A DNA stretch of 64,000 nucleotides, taken from Pseudobdellovibrionaceae bacterium (GTDB taxonomy: Bacteria; Bdellovibrionota; Bdellovibrionia; Bdellovibrionales; JAMPXM01). The first letter of the stretch is position 1, and each line of letters begins with the position of its first letter. The notes beneath the pieces were generated by a model that was given only the letters and a program-made list of their open reading frames with translations, had not been told where the DNA came from and did no database searches. This document shows, piece by piece, positions 17,057-25,720 of the stretch. The position numbers and the translations under genes were made by a program. The stretch is from NCBI GenBank assembly GCA_021463345.1, contig JAJTYM010000010.1, forward strand, positions 1 to 64,000, in the 5' to 3' direction.

Positions 17057-18052
17057 ATGGCGAGTTCACGCGAGGCGATCCCGACCGATTTCACCAGGCT
17101 TTTCGGTATCCGGTACCCGATCATCGGCGCGCCGATGTTCCTCGTTTCCAACGTCGAGATGGTCGTGGCCGTGTCCGAGGCCGGCGGCATCGGGACGTTC
17201 CCGGCGCTCAACTTCCGGCCGGTCGAAGCGTATCGAAGCGCGTTGAGGGACATCGCCGCGCGCACGAGCAAGCCTTGGGGCGTGAACATCATCGTCAACA
17301 AAAGCAACGCGCGCCGGAAGGAAGACCTCAGGCACGCGCTCGACAACGGCGCGCGCCTCCTGGTCACCTCGCTCGGCAGCCCGGCCGAGGTCATCCGCGA
17401 GGCGCATAAAAGCGGCGCCAAGGTTTTTTGCGACGTCACCAATCTCCAGCACGCGCAGAAAGCCCAGGACCTCGGCGCCGACGGCGTGATCGCGGTGGGC
17501 GTTGGCGCGGGCGGGCACGCCGGTCCCGTGTCGCCGATCGTGCTGGTCCCTTGGCTCAAGGAGAAACTTCGGATCCCGATCGTCGCCGCCGGAGGTTTCG
17601 CGAGCGGCCGCACGATCGCCGCCGCGCTCGCCCTGGGCGCGTCGGCCGCGCACGTCGGCACGCGGTTCATCGCGAGCGTCGAGGCCGGGGTCGACGGCGC
17701 GTACAAAAAAGCGGTCGTCGACGCGACCCCGGAAGACATCGTCATGACCACGAGGATCTCGGGCACTCCGGCCGCGGTCATCAGGACGCCGTACGTCGAG
17801 AAACTCGGTCTCGACCTCCACTGGGCCTTGAAAGCGCTCAAGGACCAGCCGCGCGCGAAAAAATACGTCGTGCCGCTCATCCATTGGCTGGGCATGCGGC
17901 AATTGGAGGAGGCGGCGAACAAACCGACGTGGAAAACGGTTTGGTCGGCGGGCCAGAGCGTGGGGCTCGTGCACGACATCCTGCCGTGCGCGGAAATCAT
18001 GGAGAGGCTCGTCGGAGAATACTTCGACGCGGTCGCGGGCATGCCGAAATGA
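17057..18052 (+). CDS. nitronate monooxygenase family flavoprotein
   Basis: The 331-residue protein is a TIM-barrel FMN enzyme of the 2-nitropropane dioxygenase/nitronate monooxygenase family. YPIIGAPMFLVSN near the N-terminus, GVGAGGHAGP (the family's active-site region) and AAGGFASGRTIAAALALGA (phosphate-binding of FMN) are all present. It oxidises alkyl nitronates or acts as a related flavin oxidoreductase. The same family includes enoyl-reductase-like members, so substrate is open. A thioesterase-fold gene follows 50 bp downstream and may be cotranscribed. Confidence 0.85.
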   Translation: MASSREAIPTDFTRLFGIRYPIIGAPMFLVSNVEMVVAVSEAGGIGTFPALNFRPVEAYRSALRDIAARTSKPWGVNIIVNKSNARRKEDLRHALDNGARLLVTSLGSPAEVIREAHKSGAKVFCDVTNLQHAQKAQDLGADGVIAVGVGAGGHAGPVSPIVLVPWLKEKLRIPIVAAGGFASGRTIAAALALGASAAHVGTRFIASVEAGVDGAYKKAVVDATPEDIVMTTRISGTPAAVIRTPYVEKLGLDLHWALKALKDQPRAKKYVVPLIHWLGMRQLEEAANKPTWKTVWSAGQSVGLVHDILPCAEIMERLVGEYFDAVAGMPK

Positions 18053-18102
18053 GGGCGCCATCCGCGCGGCTTCGGCCGCGGGATTCACCGGGAACGGAGA
18101 GT

Positions 18103-18615
18103 ATGAAGTTCGCTTTGTTGGATCTCAAGAAAATCGACCCGATCAAACTGACGGCCAGGATCCCCAACGAAACGCTGAGGAAACGCGTGCTCGACGTGGT
18201 GATGACCGTGAGCGTCCCGTTCAACCGTTGGCTCGGCTTCCGATTCGAGCGGATCGGGGAGGATCGGGTCGTCGTGATCTCGCCGCCGCGCCGGCTGCGC
18301 GAGAACCATGTCGGCGGCGCGCACGCCTGTTGCCTCGCGCTCATGGGCGAGTACGCGGCCGGAATGTGCATCGCGTCCCATTACGGAATCGACGGGCATC
18401 GACTCATCATCGGCAAGCTCGACATCGATTACCACAAGCAGGGCCGCGGCTGGCTGCGCGCCGAGGCGTCCGCGCCCACCGCTTGGCCCGAGCCCCGCGA
18501 CGGAGAGGCGTGGATCGACATGGAAACGAGGATCACCGACTCGAAAGACGGCCATGTCGCGACCTGCAAAACGAAGTGGCAGCTCAAAGACTGGTCGCGC
18601 GTCCGCGAGAAGTGA
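18103..18615 (+). CDS. hotdog-fold protein, DUF4442 / acyl-CoA thioesterase-like
   Basis: The ATG at 18103, preceded by GGAACGGAGAG, gives 170 residues; the open frame further upstream belongs to another reading of the previous gene. The pattern fits the DUF4442 hotdog-fold group: ENHVGGAHACCLALMGEYAAG resembles the N-x-x-G-x-x-H/A helix of thioesterases, followed by strands with KLDIDYHKQGRGWLRAE. It probably hydrolyses or binds an acyl thioester, but no substrate can be named. It lies after the nitronate monooxygenase. Confidence 0.7.
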   Translation: MKFALLDLKKIDPIKLTARIPNETLRKRVLDVVMTVSVPFNRWLGFRFERIGEDRVVVISPPRRLRENHVGGAHACCLALMGEYAAGMCIASHYGIDGHRLIIGKLDIDYHKQGRGWLRAEASAPTAWPEPRDGEAWIDMETRITDSKDGHVATCKTKWQLKDWSRVREK

Positions 18616-18657
18616 CCCGCGTGCCGCCTGGCGCGAGCGCGCCCCAGCCGTCGTCGG

Positions 18658-18969
18658 TCAACCGGCGCTGAGGGCTTGTTTGAGCTCGCCCGACTCGTAC
18701 ATCTCCATCATGATGTCGCTGCCGCCGACGAGTTCCTTGTCGACGTAGAGCTGCGGGATGGTCGGCCAATTGCCGTACTCTTTGATTCCTTGGCGGATGT
18801 CGGGATCCGAAAGCACGTCGACGGCGTGGAAGTCGACGTTGAGCGCGCCCAGGATGGCGGTCGCGCGGGCCGAAAAACCGCATTGCGGGAACTGGGGCGT
18901 GCCTTTCATGAAGAGCACGACTTTGTTGTCAGCGAGGATCTTCTCGATTCTTGATTTCACGTCGGCCAT
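18658..18969 (-). CDS. grxD: monothiol glutaredoxin (Grx4 type)
   Basis: The 103-residue protein has the monothiol active site CGFS at Cys30, preceded by MKGTP, and the TIPQLYVDKELVGGSDI segment that binds glutathione. Such proteins carry [2Fe-2S] clusters with glutathione and form complexes with BolA. bolA lies immediately upstream in the same orientation, as in many proteobacteria. The ATG at 18969 follows CAGGAG at good spacing. A longer start at 18999 would overlap the bolA stop by 4 bp but would add ten non-conserved residues. Confidence 0.92.
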   Translation of the reverse strand: MADVKSRIEKILADNKVVLFMKGTPQFPQCGFSARATAILGALNVDFHAVDVLSDPDIRQGIKEYGNWPTIPQLYVDKELVGGSDIMMEMYESGELKQALSAG

Positions 18970-18995
18970 CGCGGTCTCCTGTCCCGTTTGAGCTG

Positions 18996-19229
18996 TCAAC
19001 CTTGCTTGAGCGAGGTTTTGATCGTCAGGGCGTGGACTTCGCCGGTTTTCAATTCGGCGTCGAATACGTTCATGACGTGTTTGTGTTGTTGGATTCGGTT
19101 CATGCCTTGGAACGCGTCGCTTTGCACCGAAACCTGGTAGTGGTCATGGGTTCCGGTCAAATCGACGACCTCCACGAGTCCACCGGGGTAGGCTTGCTCA
19201 AGGCGTCTTTTCAACTGCTCAGGTGTCAT
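18996..19229 (-). CDS. bolA: BolA family protein
   Basis: This short protein of 77 residues (or 91 if started at 19271) matches the BolA fold: TPEQLKRRLEQAYP, then GTHDHYQVSVQSDAFQGMNRI and the HKHVMNVF helix. BolA proteins bind [2Fe-2S] clusters together with monothiol glutaredoxins and take part in iron-sulfur or iron homeostasis. The glutaredoxin gene follows after a 26-bp gap, so the two are likely an operon. Confidence 0.88.
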   Translation of the reverse strand: MTPEQLKRRLEQAYPGGLVEVVDLTGTHDHYQVSVQSDAFQGMNRIQQHKHVMNVFDAELKTGEVHALTIKTSLKQG

Positions 19230-19323
19230 TACATTCGCTTTCGGGATTTCGTCAGGGACCGGTTCTAACAAAAACCTTTACGCAGCGCAAGGTTATGGCT
19301 ATCGGGAAAGGCTCTATTCGTAT

Positions 19324-19635
19324 ATGATGCCCTGCATGATCGATGATCCCCACGAGCGCGAGCGACATATTCGACGGGAGCGCGCCAAAGCTCGGGAACT
19401 CAAACAGAGCCAATGGTGGCGGCAGCAAATCGGTCCCGGGATCTGTCGCCATTGCGGCGCCAAATTCGCCAGGCATGAACTGACCATGGATCATCTCATT
19501 CCGCTCGCGCGCGGGGGGAAGACGGTCAAGAGCAATGTCGCCGTCTCATGCCGGTCCTGCAACGCGGCCCGAAGCCACGTTTTGGACGTGGAAAGAACAT
19601 TCGAAGCGTTCGCGCCGCCCTCCGACGGACCCTGA
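19324..19635 (+). CDS. small HNH endonuclease
   Basis: The 103-residue protein has an HNH nuclease core. CRHCG and CRSCN supply four zinc-binding cysteines, MDHLIPLARGG the catalytic His, and SNVAVSCRSCN the Asn of the motif. The N-terminal third is rich in Arg, Glu and Gln. Stand-alone HNH proteins of this size are common in bacteria and act in repair or mobile elements; no mobile element is seen around it. ATG at 19336 is an alternative start. Confidence 0.85.
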   Translation: MMPCMIDDPHERERHIRRERAKARELKQSQWWRQQIGPGICRHCGAKFARHELTMDHLIPLARGGKTVKSNVAVSCRSCNAARSHVLDVERTFEAFAPPSDGP

Positions 19636-19657
19636 CCGTGGTGGGAGGGCGTTCACG

Positions 19658-20176
19658 TCACCTCGACGCGTCCATCACGTCGATCAGCTCGATTTCGAAA
19701 ATCAGAGGCGCGTTCGGCGGGACTTCCGTGCGGGCGCCGCGTTTCCCGTAGGCCATTTCGCTCGGGATGATCAACCGGCGTTTCCCGCCGGTCTTCATGT
19801 CTTTGAAGCCTTCGTCCCATCCCTTGATCACTTTTCCCGCGCCGAGGAGAAAGCTCCACGGCTCGTTGCGCTTCAAGGACGAATCGATCTGCTTGCCTTT
19901 CCCCCCCGGCGCGGTCGAATCGTACAGCCAGCCGGTGTAATGGACTTTCACGCTCTTGCCTTTGATCGCGGGCTTGCCTTTGCCGATGACGATGTCCTCG
20001 ACCGTCAGGCGTTTGGGGTCGTTCGGATTTTTCGCCGGTTCGGTTTTTTTCGCCGTGGGCGGCGGGGCGGGAGGGGGCGGAGCCGGGGTTGACGCTGGCT
20101 CCTCGGCCGGGGGAGTTTGCGCGCTCGCGAGCGCGATGAAAAAGAGGCTGGCGAAGATGAACGCGGCCGTGCGCAT
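19658..20176 (-). CDS. exported FKBP-type peptidyl-prolyl isomerase
   Basis: The product is about 172 residues. It begins with a signal peptide (MRTAAFIFASLFFIALASAQ), then a Pro/Ala-rich linker to about residue 55, then one FKBP domain with VKVHYTGWL, PWSFLLGAGKVIKGWDEG and RRLIIPSEMAYGKRG. It should catalyse prolyl cis-trans isomerisation of secreted proteins in the periplasm. It is divergent from the topoisomerase VI operon. The ATG at 20176 is chosen because it places the signal peptide at the N-terminus. Confidence 0.92.
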   Translation of the reverse strand: MRTAAFIFASLFFIALASAQTPPAEEPASTPAPPPPAPPPTAKKTEPAKNPNDPKRLTVEDIVIGKGKPAIKGKSVKVHYTGWLYDSTAPGGKGKQIDSSLKRNEPWSFLLGAGKVIKGWDEGFKDMKTGGKRRLIIPSEMAYGKRGARTEVPPNAPLIFEIELIDVMDASR

Positions 20177-20540
20177 AGCTGTCGACTCTCCAGAGGGTTG
20201 AGGGATCAGGCGTATGTTAGTCACGCTCGCGCGCGGCGAGCAAGGTCGGAGAGGTCCAGGCCCTTGGGCTAGATGGCGCCTAATCGCCCCGTCGCGCGCG
20301 GGAATCCCCTCGAGTCCGGCGATCGGTGCTTGTAGAGTCTCAGGTCTTCGATTCGGGGCCGGCAGCTTTGGATGATTGTCTTTTCAAACGTTTATTGCTT
20401 TGATGGGGACGATTCGTCGCGTTTCGCCGTGTGTTATGCATCGCGTGATCTCGTTCTGACGCGTCCTACGACGTGCGTGACCGATGCATTTGCGCGATCG
20501 ACGCATTTGTTGGGTGCTTTGTTGGGAAGGAAAAACGCGA
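20177..20540. promoter_or_regulatory. divergent intergenic region between FKBP gene and top6BA
   Basis: This 364-bp gap contains no convincing gene. It should hold the promoters of both divergent units. The part from about 20370 to 20530 is A/T-richer and includes two near-repeats of GATGCATTT/GACGCATTT at about 20483 and 20500. No sigma-70 promoter stands out with confidence. Confidence 0.4.
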
Positions 20541-22385
20541 GTGACCAAAAAGATCACCAGTAGCAGCACAGCCGAATACTTCGCCAAGAACCTGCAGCAG
20601 GTCGGCTTTTCGTCGCCGACCAAAGCCGTGTTGACGACATTGAAGGAAGCCGTCGACAACGCGCTCGACGCCTGCGAGGAGCACGATCTCCTGCCGGAGA
20701 TCCGCGTTTCGATCAAGAAAGTCGGTTCCGGCGCGTCCAAGAGCACGGATCTGGTCGAGATCGCCGTCGAGGACAACGGGCCCGGCATCGACCCCGACGA
20801 CCTCGCCAAGGTCTTCGGCGAGTACCTCGCGTCCTCGAAGTTCGGCCGCGGGCAGTGCACCCGCGGGCAGCAGGGGATCGGCATCTCGGCCGCCACCACG
20901 TGGGCGCAGCTGACCAACGCGATGGGCGCGCGCGTGACCACCAAGACCGCGCGCATGCGCAAGGCCGTGTCGGCGATCGTCGACGTCGACATCAAAGGGA
21001 ACAGGGGCGTCCTCAAGAAGAAGGACACGATCGACTGGGACATCCCGCACGGCACGAAAGTGGAGTTCCGCATCGACGGCCGCGTGCAGCTCAACGGCGA
21101 CGGCGGCCTGCTCACCTATCTCGAGGGCACGACGCTCGTCAACCCGCACCTCACGCTCCACTACGAGCTGCCCGACCTTGAAACGAAAACGGTCGAGCGC
21201 GTCAGCCAGGTTTTGCCCGATGTCCCCTCGGCGACGTTGCCGCATCCCCACACGATGAAGCTCGGCGAATTCATGACCCACGCCCACCTCTACGGCAAGG
21301 TGGATTTCTCCAAGTTCCTCAAGACGGGCTTCTCGCGCGTGACCGACGTGACGATCAAGGAGTTCGTCAAAAACGGCATGCCCAGGGCGCTCGTCGACAA
21401 GCCCGTCATGAGGATGAGCGAGGAGGAGTTCAAGACCGCCTTCAGCGTGATCCAGAAGACCGAGCTCCAGCAGCCGTCGACCCGCTCCGTGCTCACGGTG
21501 GGCGAAGAGGCGCTCTCGAAATCGATTTTGCGATTGGGCGAGGTCGATTTCTTCTCGGTCATGACGCGCAAACCGCGGATCTGCGACTTCAAACCGGTCG
21601 TCGTCGAGGTGGCCCTCGCGCGGTTCCTCGATCGAGGCGCCGGCGACGAGCCCGTGCAACTGCTGCGTTTCGCCAACCGCGTGCCGCTGCAATTCGATAA
21701 ATCCGCGTGCGCGATCACGAAGGCCGTGGAAAGCGTCAACTGGCGCGCGTACGGGCTCGGGCAGAGCAAGGACAGTTTGCCGCTCGGGCCTTACGTCTTC
21801 GCGGTCTCGGTGGTCTCGCCGTTCATCAAGTTCAAGAACGCGTCCAAAGAGACGATCGACGGCTCCGACGAATTGATCGAGGAGATCCGCCGCGCGCTGA
21901 TGCAGGCGGGTCAGAAGCTTTCCCGCCACATCCGCAAGGAGTCGCGCGAGGCCGATCTCGAGCGGAAATTGCAGCACATCGAGCAGTTCGGGCCGATCCT
22001 GGTCGAGGGGCTCGTGCGGATCGTCGGCGCTCCGGAGTCGCGCAAGAAGCGCGCGGAGGACGGCCTCAAGAAACTCCTCGGCCGCGACACGCGCGACGCC
22101 GAGGCGGCCCTCTCCGACGCGCAGACGAAACTCGCGGCGCTCAAGGAGCGCGAGCGCAGGCTCGGCATCGGCGGGAACGTCGAGGAGCCCGACGCGGAAG
22201 ATCGAGCGGGGGGAGATGCCGCGGCGAGCGGATCCCCGCCGGCGGCGCGCAAGGGCAAGCCGGGCGGGACGTCCAAGGCTTCCAAGGCGGCGGGAGAGGC
22301 GGTCTCCGCGAGATTCGCCGCGACAACCACGAAGGCGACGGGCCCGGCGTCCACGAGCGCGACGTCCACGGGCAAGAAAGCCTGA
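20541..22385 (+). CDS. top6B: DNA topoisomerase VI subunit B
   Basis: This is the ATPase subunit of the type IIB topoisomerase that passes one duplex through another. The GHKL Bergerat fold is clear: KEAVDNALDA (Glu36, Asn40), VEDNGPGID, a lid region GRGQCTRGQQGIGISAATTWAQL, and further on the transducer domain. The GTG at 20541 is chosen because it follows AAGGA at good spacing and homology begins at once, giving 614 residues. The last 80 or so residues are a Lys/Ala/Thr-rich low-complexity tail that is probably disordered. top6A follows 15 bp downstream, so both subunits are made together. Topoisomerase VI is chiefly archaeal and plant, with scattered bacterial cases. Confidence 0.93.
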   Translation: MTKKITSSSTAEYFAKNLQQVGFSSPTKAVLTTLKEAVDNALDACEEHDLLPEIRVSIKKVGSGASKSTDLVEIAVEDNGPGIDPDDLAKVFGEYLASSKFGRGQCTRGQQGIGISAATTWAQLTNAMGARVTTKTARMRKAVSAIVDVDIKGNRGVLKKKDTIDWDIPHGTKVEFRIDGRVQLNGDGGLLTYLEGTTLVNPHLTLHYELPDLETKTVERVSQVLPDVPSATLPHPHTMKLGEFMTHAHLYGKVDFSKFLKTGFSRVTDVTIKEFVKNGMPRALVDKPVMRMSEEEFKTAFSVIQKTELQQPSTRSVLTVGEEALSKSILRLGEVDFFSVMTRKPRICDFKPVVVEVALARFLDRGAGDEPVQLLRFANRVPLQFDKSACAITKAVESVNWRAYGLGQSKDSLPLGPYVFAVSVVSPFIKFKNASKETIDGSDELIEEIRRALMQAGQKLSRHIRKESREADLERKLQHIEQFGPILVEGLVRIVGAPESRKKRAEDGLKKLLGRDTRDAEAALSDAQTKLAALKERERRLGIGGNVEEPDAEDRAGGDAAASGSPPAARKGKPGGTSKASKAAGEAVSARFAATTTKATGPASTSATSTGKKA

Positions 22386-22400
22386 CATAAGGAAGCAATC

Positions 22401-23567
22401 ATGACGGATAAAATCATTCGCATCCGAAACCTGACCAAAGACATCCCCAAAGAGGCGAAGACCCTCTGTGACGCCGTCCTGAGGGAGCTCGAGAACGCCA
22501 ATCGCCCCGTGCTGGAGGCGGTGAAATGCTCGCTCGACAACAGCGAGTACGACCCGAAGGTCGGCTACCTCACGCCCGGCGACAAGCGCGTGCGCACGGA
22601 GCTTAACGTTTCGAGCGTGCAGAAGATGGCGCGCGTGGTTTTCCTGCTGGAGATCCTCCTCGACAACCTGAAGTCGGGGATGGTGAACACGAAGCGCGAG
22701 GTCTATTACATCTCCAAAGGTAAAGTGAAGGGCACGCCTTCCCTCAAACCGCTCGATTTCGCCGACCAGGACGAGTCGGACTCGATCATCGATTTCATCG
22801 GCGACATGATGGAAGTCTATCGCGAGGAGCTCAACTGCTTCGCCAACGACCGCGGCGGCCAGACGTACTCGCAACAGCTCGTCGTGACGGAAACCTTGCC
22901 GGACGGGGAAACCGCCACGATCGATCTGAGCACGCTCGGCACCTCCCCCTTTCAGCCGAAGAACAAGCCGCAGGCGCTCAAACTCAAGGCGAAAAAGAAG
23001 ATCGATTTCTGCCTGGTCGTCGAATCGGAAGGCACGGCCGGCACGCTCGTCGCCAACGGCATGACCAAGCGGCACAACTGCATCGTCATGGGCGCCCAGG
23101 GCGTGCCTTCCAACGGCGTGCGCGGCTGGTGCAAGCTGATCCAGAACCAGATCAAGGTGCCGATCTACTTCTTCGGAGACCTCGACGCGTACACGATGCA
23201 GAACATTTTCCGCACGTTGAAGGCCGGTTCGGCCGCGAGCCTCATCCGGAACTCCGATTTCTCGGCGCCTGAGGTCCGCTTCCTCGGCGTTCTGCCCGAG
23301 GACGTGAAGAAGTACGATCTCTACTGCTACCCTGTGAAGGAGAATGATCAGGCCGAGGCGCGCTCGCTGAAAAAAGCCAAGGACGCCCTGGCCAACGACC
23401 CTTTCTTCCAGGACAAGAAGAACAGGCGGCTCGCCGCGATCCTCGAATGGCTCGTGAAGAACAAGCTGCGTTGCGAGCAGCAGGCCCTGTTTTCGGTGAA
23501 CACGAAGGATCCGCTGATGGCCGAGAAAATCATCGTCGACAAAATCAAGTCGGGCTCGTTCGTTTAA
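22401..23567 (+). CDS. top6A: DNA topoisomerase VI subunit A (Spo11-like)
   Basis: The 388-residue DNA-cleaving subunit is related to Spo11. NTKREVYYISK contains Tyr102 and Tyr103; the second aligns with the catalytic tyrosine that forms the 5'-phosphotyrosyl link. The Toprim domain has the acidic residues in VVESEGTA and GDLDAYTM, which bind Mg. The ATG follows AAGGAAG. The protein lies directly after top6B with a 15-bp gap. All key residues are present, so the enzyme is expected to be active. Confidence 0.94.
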   Translation: MTDKIIRIRNLTKDIPKEAKTLCDAVLRELENANRPVLEAVKCSLDNSEYDPKVGYLTPGDKRVRTELNVSSVQKMARVVFLLEILLDNLKSGMVNTKREVYYISKGKVKGTPSLKPLDFADQDESDSIIDFIGDMMEVYREELNCFANDRGGQTYSQQLVVTETLPDGETATIDLSTLGTSPFQPKNKPQALKLKAKKKIDFCLVVESEGTAGTLVANGMTKRHNCIVMGAQGVPSNGVRGWCKLIQNQIKVPIYFFGDLDAYTMQNIFRTLKAGSAASLIRNSDFSAPEVRFLGVLPEDVKKYDLYCYPVKENDQAEARSLKKAKDALANDPFFQDKKNRRLAAILEWLVKNKLRCEQQALFSVNTKDPLMAEKIIVDKIKSGSFV

Positions 23568-23700
23568 AACGCGGCGCGCTTCGCTCCCGCCCGGGAGGCC
23601 GCCGCGCAGGCCCGGTTTCTTCGGGGGTCTCGGCCCCTGATTCTCAATTTGAGGCGGGCGAGCGCCCCCGGACCGGTCACGTTCGCGGGCAAAGATTCCG

Positions 23701-25629
23701 ATGGAAGATTCGATGGTTCACCGAGGTTCTCCGCGCCGTTCCGCAGTTTCCTCGTTCGTCGCCGCGCTCGTCGCGGCGTGCGCGGCCGCGTGCGCCTCGA
23801 AACCTCCTCAGTCGGCGGCCCATCCGCCGCTTCCCGGCCCGATCGTCCCGCCCTTGGCGAGGGTGGAGACGGCGAACGTCGTCTCCACCGGAACGGCCGC
23901 CGAACGCATTTACTCGAAGGCCAAGGAAGCGGTCGTGAAGATCGTCGTGCGCAGGAACGGCCAACCGTACGCGTTCGGCGCGGGCTTTTTCGTCGCGGCC
24001 GACGGACGCCTGGTCACCAGCCGGCACGTGGTCAGGGAAGCGATCGCGCGCGACGGGCTCTCGCTCGAGTTCCAGCTCGCCGACGGGCGCACCACGGTCA
24101 CCCGCTTCGCCGTCGGCGGCTGCGGGGACGAGCGCGAGCTCGACCTTTGCGTGCTCAAACTCGATCACAAACCACGCCGTTGGATCGACGCGGTCCCGAC
24201 CCCCGCGCGCCCGGGAGAGCGGTCCTTCGTCATCGGGCATCCAGAGGGTTTCGAGTACACGTTTTCCGACGGCATCATCAGCGCCGTCCGCCGGCTCGAG
24301 TACGGCGTGAACTACGTGCAGTTCACCGCTTCGATCAGCCAGGGCAACAGCGGCGGCCCCGTGCTCGACGAGCGCGGACGCCTGCTCGGCATAGCCACCA
24401 AGTTCTCTGTCGAGGGCCAGAACCTCAATTTCGCCATCGCCACTTCCGAAATCGCCTCGTATCTGCGTAAATACGCGAGGTTCATGCCTCTGGCCGCGTA
24501 CTTGCGTGAGGAGGCCGCGGCCCTCGTCGAGGGGCTCGGCCGCAACCCGATGCGCAAATGGTTCCCGCCGACCGACCCGCGTTCGATCGAAGGGGCCAAG
24601 CGGAACTTGAAACTCGGCGACCCGGTCACGTATCAATTCCCCGTCGCCGAGGACACCGTGTTCCTGCCCGCGCCCAGCGGGTTGTTCGAAGGGTGCGCGC
24701 CCACGGATGACGCCGGCTCGCGCGCGGCCAGGTGCTTCGACAAACGGACGCGCACGGCGCTCGTCGTCGCGACTCTCCCCATCCGCGGCAAGCCGGTCCT
24801 CTCGCAGAGCGGCCAGTTGCCGGAAACCCCGCGCGTCCATGAGTTCGACCCCAAGGCTCCGGACTCGCGCCCCGGGGCCTCGCTACCGCTCCCCTGGAGC
24901 TGCCGTCGCGCGAAAGAATTCGCGAAATCGAGCCTAGCGGGCCGGGGGGACGGCGCGTGCTTCGCGATGGTCAAGAACAATGGCCGGTCCGGCGCCTTCA
25001 AACTCTTGGCGGAGGCCGAAAGTCTCGGGCGCGTCTACAGTTTCGTTCTGACCAGCGAGGAGCCGCGGCTCATCAACTACGCGCAAGCCTGGTTGTGGTT
25101 CGCGGTGTCCAACGCGGTCAGCGCCGGGATGGCCCGGTCGCCCGCCGAACTCCGCGGCCCCGCCGCGGTCCTCGGACGGCCCGCTTGGCCGTTCCAGGTG
25201 GATTTGCCGGCCCGCTACAAGGAGTTCGAGTTCATCCGTTCGCGCGGCGGGGGAACCTATCTCGCCAAGGCGTCCAAACCACCTTATTCGGTCGCGATCA
25301 CGCCTCTGCGCCCGGGCGTGCCGCCCCAAGAGCGACGCGCGTTCCAAGACGGTATGTTGACCGCGGAAACGCAATCGGTCGTCGGGGCTCCCGGCGCGCC
25401 GAGGATCGAGAAGTCGAGCGCGGTGGTCAGGAGCCTCGATGGCGTATCCGGCTTCGTGATCGCCGGCCGCGGGCAGGGGGCCGCGCGGGACCGAGTGATC
25501 TTTCAGGGCGCGGTGCACGTCGAAGGCGTGACGTACGTCGCTTCGGGCACCGCTCAATGGAAAGACCGTTCGGAAGCGTCCATGGAATTCACGCGCATCC
25601 TGCGCAGCCTGCGCCCGATCGGCGAGTGA
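23701..25629 (+). CDS. trypsin-like (S1/DegP-like) serine protease lipoprotein
   Basis: The product is 642 residues, or 638 if the ATG at 23713 is used. The N-terminus is a lipoprotein-type signal (VAACAAACASK), followed by a Pro-rich linker and a chymotrypsin-fold domain. The triad is visible as His109 (TSRHVV), Asp148 (ELDLCVLKLD) and Ser217 (SQGNSGGPV), so the domain looks catalytically competent. Residues about 290-640 form a long C-terminal region without PDZ motifs and of unknown function; it ends with MEFTRILRSLRPIGE. It should sit in the envelope. It follows the topoisomerase VI genes after 133 bp and may be independent. Confidence 0.85.
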   Translation: MEDSMVHRGSPRRSAVSSFVAALVAACAAACASKPPQSAAHPPLPGPIVPPLARVETANVVSTGTAAERIYSKAKEAVVKIVVRRNGQPYAFGAGFFVAADGRLVTSRHVVREAIARDGLSLEFQLADGRTTVTRFAVGGCGDERELDLCVLKLDHKPRRWIDAVPTPARPGERSFVIGHPEGFEYTFSDGIISAVRRLEYGVNYVQFTASISQGNSGGPVLDERGRLLGIATKFSVEGQNLNFAIATSEIASYLRKYARFMPLAAYLREEAAALVEGLGRNPMRKWFPPTDPRSIEGAKRNLKLGDPVTYQFPVAEDTVFLPAPSGLFEGCAPTDDAGSRAARCFDKRTRTALVVATLPIRGKPVLSQSGQLPETPRVHEFDPKAPDSRPGASLPLPWSCRRAKEFAKSSLAGRGDGACFAMVKNNGRSGAFKLLAEAESLGRVYSFVLTSEEPRLINYAQAWLWFAVSNAVSAGMARSPAELRGPAAVLGRPAWPFQVDLPARYKEFEFIRSRGGGTYLAKASKPPYSVAITPLRPGVPPQERRAFQDGMLTAETQSVVGAPGAPRIEKSSAVVRSLDGVSGFVIAGRGQGAARDRVIFQGAVHVEGVTYVASGTAQWKDRSEASMEFTRILRSLRPIGE

Positions 25630-25671
25630 GGGCCGGTAAACGAGCGCCCGGCTCCGGTCGCGCACCGAAAA

Positions 25672-25693
25672 AAAGGCCTCTTTCGAGGCCTTT
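25672..25693 (-). terminator. rho-independent terminator
   Basis: AAAGGCCTC and GAGGCCTTT form a perfect 9-bp stem; on the minus strand the loop is GAAA and a run of T follows at once. It lies between two convergent genes and best terminates the minus-strand secreted-protein gene. The plus strand has only a weak T run, so it may serve the protease gene less well. Confidence 0.85.
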
Positions 25694-25720
25694 CCGTTTC
25701 GCGCGATTTTCGGGAGCCGC

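Noticed and set aside
18052-18103. Hairpin GCGGC-TTCG-GCCGC between the nitronate monooxygenase and thioesterase genes
   Set aside because: Short stem and no T run; it is probably chance in GC-rich DNA and would cut a likely operon.
20466-23075. Long open frame on the minus strand across both topoisomerase VI genes
   Set aside because: It is a mirror of GC-rich codon use in the real genes: the translation is dominated by Arg, Asp, Val and Leu with no motif, while the plus strand encodes complete topoisomerase VI domains.
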